DNA from: Treponema sp.
Lineage (GTDB): Bacteria > Spirochaetota > Spirochaetia > Treponematales > Treponemataceae
Reading direction: 5' to 3'
Length of the DNA stretch: 64,000 nucleotides
Assembly: GCA_017449285.1 (NCBI GenBank)
Contig: JAFSJX010000020.1
Span: 1 to 64,000, forward strand
Under the pieces are notes generated by a model. That model was not told where the DNA came from, ran no database searches, and saw only the letters and a program-made list of their open reading frames with translations. A program made the position numbers and the translations under genes. Of this stretch, positions 15,893 to 25,401 are shown in pieces; the first letter of the stretch is position 1, and each line of letters begins with the position of its first letter.

Positions 15893-18219
15893 GTCAGAAC
15901 AGACTCCTCATCATTTAGAGTTCTGACAATGTTGGCGTCTTTATTTACATTGTAATCATAAGAATCAGAAAGGCTATGCGAATTCCACAGATTTGCTTGT
16001 TTTCGATAAGCAGTGAATTCTTCCGCCAGTTTTGGAAGCTCATTTCCCTCGGAATATGCGCCAGTCGATGTAATTCCTGCATCGTTAACCATCGCCATAG
16101 GAATCTCATGGTCAAACAATTCTTTGATTCTAGGCTTTGCTTCTTCAACAATCTGCTGTTCAATAAGTTCAAGTGCCTTGTTAATTTCCTTTAGACGCGC
16201 TTTATCTTCCCTCTTTTTAGAATCTGCAAGATTTTCTTTTTCAGAGGTCAGTTTGTCTATCTGTTCCTGCTTTTCTGCCCGCTTTTCATTCTGAGCCTGC
16301 TCAACGCATTTTGCATATTCTGTTTCTTCTTCTTCCGTAAATCGCTTAAAGAAAACAAGGCTTGGCTTTACGGTCGCACCGGCTGCAATAAAAACATCCT
16401 GCGGAATTGAACAGATTAAAATGATTTTTGCGCGGCCTTCAAAATATTCACGCACTTTTGCAAGATTAGATGTATTCAAAACACCTTCCGGCAAAACCAT
16501 TCCCATTCGCCCGCCTTTTTTGAGCAGACGGAGACAGCGTTCCATAAAGAGGACTTCGGTAAGGCCGCTCATTTTTCCTGTATCATATAGGTCAAGAATA
16601 GGCTTTCCAATGTTGTCGTTAACCTGTTTCAAGGCTCTTGTATATTCTTCTTCACCATATTGTTCTTTGTATTTTGCAATAAGTTTCTCATCTGTAAATC
16701 GGTCTGTTTCAGATATTTTAAGAGACTTATCAACACGCGAACCAAATGGAGGATTCGTAAGAATAACATCAAAGCGTTCTTCAAAAATTCCGTTCACATT
16801 CAAAAGTCCGTCGTGATGGTGAACTCCGCCATGTCCGTCACCATGCATTATCATGTTCATCTTGCTAGTTCGAGCCATGCGTGGATTTGCGTCAGTTCCA
16901 TAAATGCAATTATGAGAAAGGGAATACATCCTGCTTTGAGGGATGTTTTTATCTTTATCGCCTGCTTGCTGGGTATCAAGTTCTTTATTGATGATTTGCT
17001 GCATTTCATCAATATGCTTGTTAATTTCTAACTGCTCTTTTTCTGATTTTGAATCGTAATCTTTTCCTTCAAGCTGTTTTCTCAAATTATTCTTTATGTC
17101 CTTTATATCTCGCTCAATTTTTTCACGAACATACTCAAAGGCTTTTATTAAGAATCCACCTGAACCACAAGTCGGGTCGCAGATAACTTCGCCTTCCTGC
17201 GGGTCAAGGATACTAACCATAAAATCAACTATTGTGCGAGGAGTAAAGAATTGTCCAAGTTCACCGCGGAATGTAGTTCCTAAAAACTGCTCAAATGCAA
17301 TTCCTTTTACATCGTCTTGTGTATCAGAGAGGTTGTAGACTTGCAGAATTTTTATAATCTGCTCAAAACTGTTTTCGCGGATTTTGATTGTTTCATTCTC
17401 GTCAAAAAGTTTATCATCTTTATATGCGTTTTTAGTATCATTAAATTTTACCTGCATAAAAGGTTTTGGATTTTCAATATGATGATTTTTATTGTATTCA
17501 TTTTCTATCTCTTTCTGCTTCTGGTATTCTTCCATAGTAAAAACTTGGCTTCCTTTTGCTTCCCGCTCAAAGTTTATCTTCATAAAAAGAATCTTGCTGA
17601 TTTCGTCAAAAGCCGCTTCTGGAGAAAGCTTATCGTTGTTGCGAATGATATTATGGCATTTGCGTAATGTCGTAGTAAAGTCTTCACGGGTGAAAGTTTT
17701 TGTTTTATTCAACAATTCTTCAACTTTCTTTTCGTTTAAAGATTCTGATGCTGTTGGGATAGCTACAATTTCTTCAAGTCGTTTTGGTAAATAGTCGGGG
17801 TCGATATTAAAGAATTTCGTTTCTTTTTCGTTAGAAGTAACAAAGAAACTTGCACCAGCCCATGTAGCATAATTTTGTCCTTGATAATAATCTTCAACAC
17901 GAACACGGACATTTTCTGCTTTCAATTCAATAACTATGAATGCCCTCTTTTCTGCAAGTTTATCTTCTTTTGTTTTCCAAATAACTAAATCCGCACGAGC
18001 GTTTCCATCTCCTCGCGCCTCTCCATTTGATTTTTTAGAAGTCGTAACAGAGATTTCTTGCCCCATTTGTTCCAAAGAATAACCGTATTCATTGACTAAC
18101 TTGCAAACCCAAGTTTGTCGCACCTTTTCTTCTGGAGTCGTTACATGCCAGACATCTTTTAAAGGACAATATATTTTTCCATTTTTTTCTTGTACTGTCA
18201 GTTGTTCTGTTTTTGGCAT
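15886..18219 (-). CDS. BcgI-like fused restriction nuclease / N6-adenine methyltransferase
   Basis: The start at 18219 (MPKTEQLTV) is preceded by GGAG at 8 bases. The 777-residue protein has an HsdR-N-like nuclease domain at the N-terminus with Asp in ARADLVIW (near 78) and Glu-x-Lys in FIVIELKAEN (near 98), an intact PD-(D/E)xK site. This is followed by an HsdM-like methylase: GQFFTPRTIVDFMVSIL, motif I ICDPTCGSGGFL (near 350) and motif IV ILTNPPFGS (near 487). There is no helicase/translocase domain and no separate hsdR, so this is not a classical type I system. The fused R-M chain plus separate S subunit is the BcgI (type IIB) arrangement. BcgI-type enzymes cut on both sides of their site. 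Coiled segments near 610-670 may contact the S subunit. Confidence 0.82.
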   Translation of the reverse strand: MPKTEQLTVQEKNGKIYCPLKDVWHVTTPEEKVRQTWVCKLVNEYGYSLEQMGQEISVTTSKKSNGEARGDGNARADLVIWKTKEDKLAEKRAFIVIELKAENVRVRVEDYYQGQNYATWAGASFFVTSNEKETKFFNIDPDYLPKRLEEIVAIPTASESLNEKKVEELLNKTKTFTREDFTTTLRKCHNIIRNNDKLSPEAAFDEISKILFMKINFEREAKGSQVFTMEEYQKQKEIENEYNKNHHIENPKPFMQVKFNDTKNAYKDDKLFDENETIKIRENSFEQIIKILQVYNLSDTQDDVKGIAFEQFLGTTFRGELGQFFTPRTIVDFMVSILDPQEGEVICDPTCGSGGFLIKAFEYVREKIERDIKDIKNNLRKQLEGKDYDSKSEKEQLEINKHIDEMQQIINKELDTQQAGDKDKNIPQSRMYSLSHNCIYGTDANPRMARTSKMNMIMHGDGHGGVHHHDGLLNVNGIFEERFDVILTNPPFGSRVDKSLKISETDRFTDEKLIAKYKEQYGEEEYTRALKQVNDNIGKPILDLYDTGKMSGLTEVLFMERCLRLLKKGGRMGMVLPEGVLNTSNLAKVREYFEGRAKIILICSIPQDVFIAAGATVKPSLVFFKRFTEEEETEYAKCVEQAQNEKRAEKQEQIDKLTSEKENLADSKKREDKARLKEINKALELIEQQIVEEAKPRIKELFDHEIPMAMVNDAGITSTGAYSEGNELPKLAEEFTAYRKQANLWNSHSLSDSYDYNVNKDANIVRTLNDEESVLTW

Positions 18220-18287
18220 GGCTTTCTCCAAAACATTCAAAATTGTTATTATTTTAACAAAGAACAGGAAAAAATTATAGAACTAAA

Positions 18288-18333
18288 ACAAAAAAAATCG
18301 CTCCCCACAAGAATATTTCTCGCAGGAAGCGGT
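18288..18333 (-). terminator. Terminator downstream of nifJ fragment 1
   Basis: On the reverse strand CGCTTCC and GGGAGCG pair around a 19-base loop and are followed by ATTTTTTTT. It lies about 50 bases past the fragment's stop codon, as at the other two nifJ ends. Confidence 0.6.
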
Positions 18334-18381
18334 TTCTCAATTACCAGTCATCATCGGGCATTTCGCCCAATGACAAACATC

Positions 18382-19736
18382 TTACTTATACAATTCCACC
18401 AGCTTCTGCAAGTGTTCGAACCGTGCCTTAGCAGCCTGCTCGTTCCTGTCAAACAGCACCTTTGCGCGCTCCGGGAACTTGCGGGTCAATGCAGAGTATC
18501 GTGTCTCGTTGTTGAGGAATGCCTGGTAAGTTCCGTCGCCTTCCTTAGAGGTCAGCGTGAACGGATTCTTGCCTTCTGCCTTGAGGGCCGGGTTGAAGCT
18601 GAACAGGTTCCAGTAGCCGGCTTTTACGGCTGCCTTCATCTCGTCCTGGCAGTGGTTCATGCCGCCCTTAACGCCGTGCAACTCACAAGGTGCGTAGCCG
18701 ATAATCAGTGACGGGCCGTTGTAGGCTTCTGCTTCCTGAATAGCCTTGAGAGCCTGTGCAGGGTTAGCACCAAGAGCAATCTGTGCTACATAGACGTAGC
18801 CGTAGCTCATGGCGATTTCTGCGAGGCTCTTCTTGCCCATTTCCTTACCAGCAGCAGCGAACTGACAGACTTCACCAATGTTAGAAGCCTTAGATGCCTG
18901 TCCACCTGTGTTAGAGTACATTTCGGTATCGAATACCATGACGTTGACGTTTTCACCAGATGCAAGCACGTGGTCCAGACCGCCAAATCCGATATCGTAT
19001 GCCCAGCCATCGCCACCGAAAATCCATACGGACTTCTTGGGCAGGTATGCCTTCTTCTCCAGAATCGGCTTTACACAGTCGCACTTTACTTTTTCAAGTT
19101 CTGCAACCAATGCTTCTGCAGCCGGAGAGTTAGTCAGAGTATTGTCTTTTGTCTCCATGAACTTAGCAAATGCATCTTTAAGACCAGCAGTTGCCTTGTC
19201 GCCTTCTGCAATTTCCTTGATTGATTCAATCAGGTTGTCGCGGATGTACTTCTGGCCGCTGTACAGACCCAGACCATGCTCTGCGTTGTCCTCGAACAAT
19301 GAGTTTGCCCATGCCGGACCTTTCTTAGAGTTCTTGTTGATTGTGTACGGTGCTGTTGCAGCCGGTCCGCCCCAAATTGAAGAACAACCTGTAGCGTTAG
19401 AAATGTACATGTGCTCGCCGAAGAGCTGTGTAATCAGGCGGGCATAAGAAGTTTCTGCACAACCTGCGCAAGAGCCAGAGAACTCCAAGAGCGGCTGGTT
19501 GAACTGGCTTCCCTTTACGGTGTTGTCGCCAAATCCAGAATCTTCTTTCTTGCTGACGTTTGCAACCAGATAGTTCCATGCGGGCTGCTCGCTCAGGCGA
19601 GTTTCCTGCGGAACCATGGTAAGTGCCTGTACCGGACAAACCGTTGTACATTCACCACAACCCATACAGTCAAGCGGGCTGACTGAGAGCGTGAACTTGT
19701 ATTTGCCAGCCTTCGGTTTCAAATCCACAGCCTTTT
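18382..19736 (-). pseudogene. 5'-truncated nifJ copy (fragment 1)
   Basis: An open frame of about 450 residues matching the C-terminal 38% of the full PFOR at 34297-37827. It begins at the nifJ codons for KAVDLKPKAG and contains the second ferredoxin cluster CMGCGECTTVCPVQAL, SGSCAGCAETSYARL and the thiamine-diphosphate motif GGDGWAYDIGFGGLDHV. Sequence is close to but clearly diverged from the full copy, with a different linker (ESIKEIAEGDKATAGLKDAF versus EKLNGMEASGALKEAIDAF). There is no frameshift or stop, but no SD at the 5' edge, which abuts a repeat (19746-19855). It is probably the displaced original 3' end of nifJ. The BcgI-like module follows it downstream. Confidence 0.85.
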
Positions 19737-19745
19737 TTTATAAAT

Positions 19746-19855
19746 AGGGCCTTCCCGCCGACAAGCGGCGGTCAGGCTTTCCGCACTTCCGCTATCGCTC
19801 CATTCCTACGCTACGCTTCGGAACGCCTACGGCGGTGCTACAATCCTTAACGCGG
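19746..19855 (-). repeat. Dispersed intergenic repeat, family A, copy 2
   Basis: Read on the reverse strand this starts GCGTTAAGGATTGTAG, then CGCCGTAGGCGTTCCGAAGC, GAATGGAGCGATAGCGGAAG and a terminal inverted repeat GCCGCTTGTCGGCGG. It shares order and blocks with the copies at 802-923 and 28780-28885. It touches the broken 5' end of nifJ fragment 1. Confidence 0.7.
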
Positions 19856-19926
19856 GAATACGATAAATTGCTACACAATTTTATATTTTTCCCACCTACC
19901 CAGAATATACCACATAAAAAAATTAT

Positions 19927-20217
19927 TTACATTTTTAGACTTTGCCTTAATTCCTCACAAAGTTCTTTACAGTTAATTCTTCCATATAAATTTCCTCTGC
20001 CTGCTGTCATCTGTCTTGTTAAACATTCGGGAACACCTTCTTTTTTACGAAAATGAATTCTATCTTCCGATCCCCATGCTCCTTGATTCTGATTATTTTC
20101 ATGTATTTTAAAATTAACATTTTCTGGATTATTCAATATGTAGTTAAAGACCACCTGCTTTTCTTCTTCGCTATAGAATCTAACTTGATGCATTTTCCCA
20201 TAAACTAACTTACTCAT
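19927..20217 (-). CDS. Hypothetical small protein downstream of gajB
   Basis: A 96-residue protein starting at ATG 20217, with GGAG 7-8 bases upstream. The sequence (MSKLVYGKMHQVRFYSEEEK, later RIHFRKKEGVPECLTRQMTA and KELCEELRQSLKM) is not recognised. It is basic and predicted soluble. It follows the Gabija genes in the same direction after a 207-base gap that holds only AT-rich sequence with no further feature I can support. It may be a separate cargo gene of the island. Confidence 0.55.
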   Translation of the reverse strand: MSKLVYGKMHQVRFYSEEEKQVVFNYILNNPENVNFKIHENNQNQGAWGSEDRIHFRKKEGVPECLTRQMTAGRGNLYGRINCKELCEELRQSLKM

Positions 20218-20424
20218 ATCATATCTCCTTACCAACAATAAAAATAATAAAGGAAAAATGCTAAAGTCAAGAAAAACATGAATTTTATTTTTAAATTAAC
20301 AAAGTTATTTTCAACGAATAAGGAAAACTTTTGAGGGCATTTCGTTTGTATATTTTGTTCTTATTTTTCGAGTCATTCCATTATAGTTTTTGTTAAATAA
20401 AAGAATATCCGCATAGATTTCAAT

Positions 20425-22359
20425 TTATATATTTACAATCTCCCACTCATTTTTATTAACTGCGGATAAATTTTGGTCAAACCGCTCTTTTTGTACCGCA
20501 AAGCAAAGAAGATGCGTTGGACGAGAAAAACCAACATATACCATTTTTGCGGCTGATTTTATAAAACTATTTTCACTTGGAAAATCGCAAATACTGTTTC
20601 CACAAATATATGATGCAAGTTTCTGTGATTCATATTTTTTATTTCCGTTCCCCTTTGCCTTGAAAGTTTCAAGGTATAGTAATCCTGTACAAGTTTGACC
20701 TTTCATAGAATGTACAGTTTGTACAGAAACTTTTATGTTCTTATCTTCGTAAATGTTGCTTTTAGTTTCAGATTCAAAAGTATTGCTTGGTTGATTATTC
20801 GTTTCAACGAAATTTTTTGATTTTTCATATTTGACACTGAATAAATTTAAGAACTTTGGAATATAATTTCTAATATCAAAAATAACCGATTTATCTTTAT
20901 TTATTATACGCTTACACCAAACAAAAAGAGTTGACTTAAACTTTTCGTATGTGTCTTCGCCAGAATTCCTTATAAAATCTATCATAGTCCGCTTTGTGTA
21001 ATAATGATTATTATCGTCTCTCACCTTTTCAAATCGTAATATTTTCAATAAAGCATTTAGAATATTCTTGCGAATAGATTCTAGCGTTAAACTTGTCCTA
21101 TCATAATTATTCAGATAAGTATCAAGAGTTTTATAATCTATTTTTGTTTTTATATCCTCGATAGTGAAGTCCTGCCAATAATCGGAAATACAATATTTTC
21201 CAGCAGTTTTGTTATTAATTTGTTTTCTCCAACCAGCAACCACATATCTCTCGTTTTTAATATCTTGCAGAAAATGATTATTTTTTAAATTCTGTATTAT
21301 TTCAATATATTTAGGAATGACAGATTTTATAGAAGCAGTTTCATACACAATAATATATGGTTTTATATTGATTTCTGAACCATCAGAATCCTTTCGTCGT
21401 CCATCTATTTTTTGATTATCAATGCCAAATCGCTGTACGATTGACGCAATATGCGGATTTAATCTATGACTTCCGCAAATTTGGAGTTTCTTTGCTCTAA
21501 AAATCCATATGTTATCATCATTATCTGAATTCTGAGAATAAATCGATTGATTTATATCTCCTATTCTTTGAAAACAACAATTTTCCTTGTTTTCTTCATA
21601 AAAAATTTGCTCAAGAAGATTATATTGTTCTTTTTCAATATCTTGCATCTCGTCTATAAAGACAAATCGAAATCGCTTTTGTAATAATGTTTTTACTAAT
21701 GGATATTTAGTTAAGCTTTCGGCTGCCAATGCAATTGCTTCTGAATATTTTAAGAGACCGTCGGCAAATGCCGTTTTTCTAAAATCTTCTAAGCCTTTGA
21801 AAGTTGGTTTGGTTTTATCTTTTAGACCCTCAACTTCGTCTAGTTTTCTTTCTGATGTCAAATTTAAAGAAAATAGAAACTGTGATGGACTATTATGTTT
21901 TTTTAACCAATTAAAAAATGGACTATAAGAAGACGCTGCCGTTTCACATCGTTCATACAAGATTTCATCATCAATTCTATATGGACGGTGATTATATTCG
22001 CTTGTGTAATATGGTATCGCTAAAAAATTATCAACAAAACTCTGGACTGTTCCCACAAAATTAGGATATGTAAAAAGTTTTGGAGCAACTATTCCTATGC
22101 GATTTTTTATTTCATCTACAGCGGCATTTGTATGTGAAATAACTAATATTCCAGAGTTGTTTTCAAATGGAAGTTTATGTTCAAGGATAAGAAGCTTTGC
22201 CAACAATGCTGTCGTTTTTCCGCTCCCTGGAACAGCCTGTAAGTCTAGCGTGGACAAATCTTTTATAAAATCTCTTCTCTCCTTATCAAAAACCATATTT
22301 TTAGGAAGTAAGATTTTTTCTGCATTTTCAATTTCCTTGTCAGAGATTTCTATTTGCAT
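20425..22359 (-). CDS. gajB: Gabija protein GajB, UvrD-like helicase
   Basis: A 644-residue SF1A helicase. Visible motifs: I AVPGSGKTTALLAKLLIL (near 44), Ia VISHTNAAVDEIKNRIG, II FVFIDEMQDIEKEQYNLL (near 234), III QRIGDINQSIYSQ, IV GSHRLNPHIASIVQRFG, V VQTVHSMKGQTCTGLLYLE and VI YVGFSRPTHLLCFAVQ. It overlaps the preceding OLD-like nuclease gene by 10 bases. An OLD/TOPRIM nuclease followed by a UvrD-like helicase defines Gabija; GajA is the DNA-cutting nuclease and GajB responds to DNA ends. It is about 150 residues longer than typical GajB, mostly between motifs IV and V. Confidence 0.85.
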   Translation of the reverse strand: MQIEISDKEIENAEKILLPKNMVFDKERRDFIKDLSTLDLQAVPGSGKTTALLAKLLILEHKLPFENNSGILVISHTNAAVDEIKNRIGIVAPKLFTYPNFVGTVQSFVDNFLAIPYYTSEYNHRPYRIDDEILYERCETAASSYSPFFNWLKKHNSPSQFLFSLNLTSERKLDEVEGLKDKTKPTFKGLEDFRKTAFADGLLKYSEAIALAAESLTKYPLVKTLLQKRFRFVFIDEMQDIEKEQYNLLEQIFYEENKENCCFQRIGDINQSIYSQNSDNDDNIWIFRAKKLQICGSHRLNPHIASIVQRFGIDNQKIDGRRKDSDGSEINIKPYIIVYETASIKSVIPKYIEIIQNLKNNHFLQDIKNERYVVAGWRKQINNKTAGKYCISDYWQDFTIEDIKTKIDYKTLDTYLNNYDRTSLTLESIRKNILNALLKILRFEKVRDDNNHYYTKRTMIDFIRNSGEDTYEKFKSTLFVWCKRIINKDKSVIFDIRNYIPKFLNLFSVKYEKSKNFVETNNQPSNTFESETKSNIYEDKNIKVSVQTVHSMKGQTCTGLLYLETFKAKGNGNKKYESQKLASYICGNSICDFPSENSFIKSAAKMVYVGFSRPTHLLCFAVQKERFDQNLSAVNKNEWEIVNI

Positions 22360-24122
22360 ACAAATTTCAATGCCTCTACTAAATATTGAATCGAAGTATC
22401 AGATTCTATTTGCTCTTTTGTACATTCGATGTTTTTTAAGTAATCTGATAATTGATAAGCAATTTCCGTTTTTTTTAAATTCTGTGTTATCAATTTTTTT
22501 GCCAACACTTCTTCAAAATTTATCTCTTCGATTTTCGGATGACTTGTTTGTACAGCACTTTTAAAATAAGGTGATATGGTCTGTGATTTGTATAATGAGA
22601 ATTCCAAAGTCCAATCGTTTGCAATGAATACTTTTATTGAATTTAAATGGTTATATTCCTTTTCTAATTTTTCTATAGCATTTTTCAATTCTGTCTGTAT
22701 AACGGTAACATTTCTTTTGATGATAGTGTTTGTATTCTGTGCATTTTTTTCATAGAATCTAACATCCGAATCAGTAATTATTGCAATAGGTATATCAATA
22801 TCCTTTCCTGTTTTTCTTTGAAATATTTTTGAATATCGTAAAAATGACAGATTTCCAACATTGATTATAGAAACACCAGCTTCTGTCAAATCTTGTGAAA
22901 TAATGCCTACAGATTTTAACATTTGGGCAAAAGCAGGCAAAAGGATTTCTTCTGCCCACCCCTCAACAAAAACAAGTCCTTTTGCAAAGAATAAATTTGC
23001 TTTCGTTACATCAAGAAATTTCTCTAAAAACACATAATCGCTTTTATCAAGATTTGTGTATTCATTTCCCATCGGATAACAGGAATTGTTATGGCAATAG
23101 ATTAGTTTTTCCAAAGAAAGTTTTGAGGTTAAGTTTGGGCTATGTGTTGTCAATAGAAATTGTATGTTATCATTCTCACCGCATTGTTGCAGTTTGCTGA
23201 CCACTTTCATTTGAGCCTGCGGATGCAAATGCGCTTCTAATTCTTCTACAAGGCATAATTTTACGCCATTCCATGACTTCCGCTTTAAATTCAAAAGTTC
23301 CGCAGCCATATATAAGCGATTTAAACTTCCAAGCCCAGGATTTGTAACATCGTTTAATCCTAATTCAAGTTTTGAAAGAATAGTCCGCAAATCCTTTTGT
23401 GCAAAAGAAAACTCGGATTTTGTTTGATTTTCAATAAATGAATTTAAAAACTCATCTATAACAACCTTTATTACATTACCTTCATTTTCAGATTTCTCAA
23501 AGAAGTCTTTTACAAACTCATTGAATTTTTTTAGTTCTGCCGTTAAAGCGTTTTCTTTCGAACCTTTTTTGAAAGTATCACTAGAATAGAGAATATTAGC
23601 TAACCGTGAATATCTACCAGGGGTTAATTCCGCGGCGGCATCTCTTAAAGGTTTCAAGTAAGTTGTTTTTAAATAATCTTTTGCTTCTGCCGTTAGCGGA
23701 TAACCTTTTTCGTCTGCTCCTGCGCAAACATCACTAGGGAAAATTCTTTCATCATTTTTCGTGACATCATAAATAAGTCGCAGATATATGTCTTGTTGAT
23801 TTTTATCATTTTCCTTGTAGCAGAGCCATTCTATAAAATTTTTTGCTTCTTCATCTTTCAAATCTTCGAATCGCAATTCTATACGAAAGCGATTACTTCC
23901 TTTGAAAAAATCATCATCAGAAACGCGAATCCATTCATAATCCTGTGTTTTCAATACAAGTTTTATGGCATCAATTATAGCGGTTTTTCCAGAATCATTT
24001 TCTCCAACAAGAACATTCATGCCCTTTTTTAGAGGAAGCGTCAAATTCGGTTGTAAAATATCGAATGAAGCGGAACTACCATATTTGCGAAAATTCCATA
24101 GTTTTAATTCTGACAAATACAT
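22350..24122 (-). CDS. gajA: Gabija protein GajA, OLD-family ATPase-TOPRIM nuclease
   Basis: A 590-residue protein with an N-terminal ABC-type ATPase: MYLSELKLWNFRKYG, Walker A NVLVGENDSGKTAIIDAIK (near 40), then CLVEELEAHLHPQAQMKVV (Walker B) and QFLLTTHSPNLTSKL. A C-terminal TOPRIM domain follows: LVFVEGWAEEILLPAFAQML (Glu near 387) and IAIITDSDVRFYE (DSD near 452). Length matches the 570-590 residues usual for GajA. Class 2 OLD proteins such as this are defined by a neighbouring UvrD-like helicase, here coupled by overlap. The HNH nuclease gene ends 13 bases upstream, so Gabija and the methylase/HNH pair are likely one transcript. Confidence 0.87.
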   Translation of the reverse strand: MYLSELKLWNFRKYGSSASFDILQPNLTLPLKKGMNVLVGENDSGKTAIIDAIKLVLKTQDYEWIRVSDDDFFKGSNRFRIELRFEDLKDEEAKNFIEWLCYKENDKNQQDIYLRLIYDVTKNDERIFPSDVCAGADEKGYPLTAEAKDYLKTTYLKPLRDAAAELTPGRYSRLANILYSSDTFKKGSKENALTAELKKFNEFVKDFFEKSENEGNVIKVVIDEFLNSFIENQTKSEFSFAQKDLRTILSKLELGLNDVTNPGLGSLNRLYMAAELLNLKRKSWNGVKLCLVEELEAHLHPQAQMKVVSKLQQCGENDNIQFLLTTHSPNLTSKLSLEKLIYCHNNSCYPMGNEYTNLDKSDYVFLEKFLDVTKANLFFAKGLVFVEGWAEEILLPAFAQMLKSVGIISQDLTEAGVSIINVGNLSFLRYSKIFQRKTGKDIDIPIAIITDSDVRFYEKNAQNTNTIIKRNVTVIQTELKNAIEKLEKEYNHLNSIKVFIANDWTLEFSLYKSQTISPYFKSAVQTSHPKIEEINFEEVLAKKLITQNLKKTEIAYQLSDYLKNIECTKEQIESDTSIQYLVEALKFVCK

Positions 24123-24135
24123 ATTAATGCTCCGA

Positions 24136-25401
24136 TTATACTACATTCGCATAATGTACATTTATCGCATTCATTACAGCGACAAAATCCATATTGCCGA
24201 TTGATTCCACTTCATCGTTATCAAATCCAACGCTCAGCACATGAAGAAATTTTGGAAACTCATAAATCCGTTCAACTTTTTCAGAATAACTTTCTTCAAT
24301 GTTCTCTTTGATTCTATCCGCCTTTGAAAGCAAAAGCAATTTCTGATATTCAACATTTATTTCTTGTGTCCTGCCGTTCGGATGCGCATAGTTAAAATGC
24401 TGCGTTGGTGTCAATGCAATTAAATTTTCCAAGTAGGCACAGATTTCGGGATAAAGTGCTTTCGGAAAAATATGGTGAATGTGAATTGCCTTGTCTTTTA
24501 AGTGAGCTTTTTCCAAATGCTCCGTAACGCCGTTTCGGTACTGGTCATTGAAAATCCGCAAGAAGCGTTTTGCTTTTGACGATTGGTAATCGTAGTATTT
24601 TTCGTTGATTTCTATCGGGTGTTCACTTGCATACACTTTTCTTGTAACACCTTTCGGTTTGTTGGCGTAAATGTCACGGAAATTGTTGCGATTATACATC
24701 AAAACATCATAAGTTATTCTATCGCTAGAAATATGACCGCCTTGTGTGCCATACGCATTATAAAAATATGCCAAAGGATTTATGACTTTCGTAAAAATAC
24801 GCCCGCATTCCAAATCCTTTTTTATGAATGTATATGAATGGGTGAAATCATAAAATTTTTGTTTCAGTTGCGTATAGGCAAGTTGCATTTTATCCTTGTT
24901 ATCTTCAATGTTTTTTTGATTCTGAAAGAATGTTTCAAAATCATAGAACAATTCGCTGTCACGCAAAACTTTTTCAATGTAGCGATACAAAAATTTCAAA
25001 GCATTTCTTTCACTCAAAGCAATATATTCAAGAATTTCAAGATTATTCACTTTGTAAATGTTCTTCAAGCCGTCTTTTCGTTCGATAAGAATCTGTGCGT
25101 TTGCCAACAACTTCATTGGCTGTTGAAAGAATTTATCATATTCATTTTTAGCGGCATTTTGTTTTGGACTTGGCTTTTTAAAAACCGATTCCGTATTTTG
25201 AACGGCATATTCGCTAAACCAAATATCTTGTGTGCAGAATTCTTTTTCGGGATTTTCACTTGCATAATAATATATGCAATCTGCAATAAAAGACAAAACA
25301 TCTGGCGTACATTTTTGGTCTATCCAACGCCCGTTATGAGATTCTCGAATGTCATAATCAAATGGCGTTATGAAATCAATAATTGACTGCTCTGTTATCA
25401 T
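24136..25401 (-). CDS. HNH-type (putative restriction) endonuclease
   Basis: A 421-residue protein with a C-terminal HNH site: AIHIHHIFPKALYPEICAYL (near 306) followed by ENLIALTPTQHFNYAHPNG, giving the His-His, Asn and final His of the beta-beta-alpha-metal fold. The first 280 residues are Lys/Glu-rich and not recognised, and may recognise DNA. Its start lies inside the end of the upstream fused methyltransferase gene (26-base overlap), the typical pairing of a restriction enzyme with its protecting methylase. It is most likely the endonuclease of a type II system whose specificity cannot be read from sequence. Confidence 0.78.
   Translation of the reverse strand: MITEQSIIDFITPFDYDIRESHNGRWIDQKCTPDVLSFIADCIYYYASENPEKEFCTQDIWFSEYAVQNTESVFKKPSPKQNAAKNEYDKFFQQPMKLLANAQILIERKDGLKNIYKVNNLEILEYIALSERNALKFLYRYIEKVLRDSELFYDFETFFQNQKNIEDNKDKMQLAYTQLKQKFYDFTHSYTFIKKDLECGRIFTKVINPLAYFYNAYGTQGGHISSDRITYDVLMYNRNNFRDIYANKPKGVTRKVYASEHPIEINEKYYDYQSSKAKRFLRIFNDQYRNGVTEHLEKAHLKDKAIHIHHIFPKALYPEICAYLENLIALTPTQHFNYAHPNGRTQEINVEYQKLLLLSKADRIKENIEESYSEKVERIYEFPKFLHVLSVGFDNDEVESIGNMDFVAVMNAINVHYANVV

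Noticed and set aside
12736-18219. Classical type I restriction system
   Set aside because: There is no HsdR helicase/translocase gene. The nuclease domain is fused to the methylase, which is the BcgI-type arrangement.
18382-19728. Functional stand-alone PFOR beta-type subunit
   Set aside because: The 448-codon frame is undamaged, but it starts mid-domain with GTG, has no SD, and lacks a promoter; partner subunits are absent. A displaced gene end explains it better.
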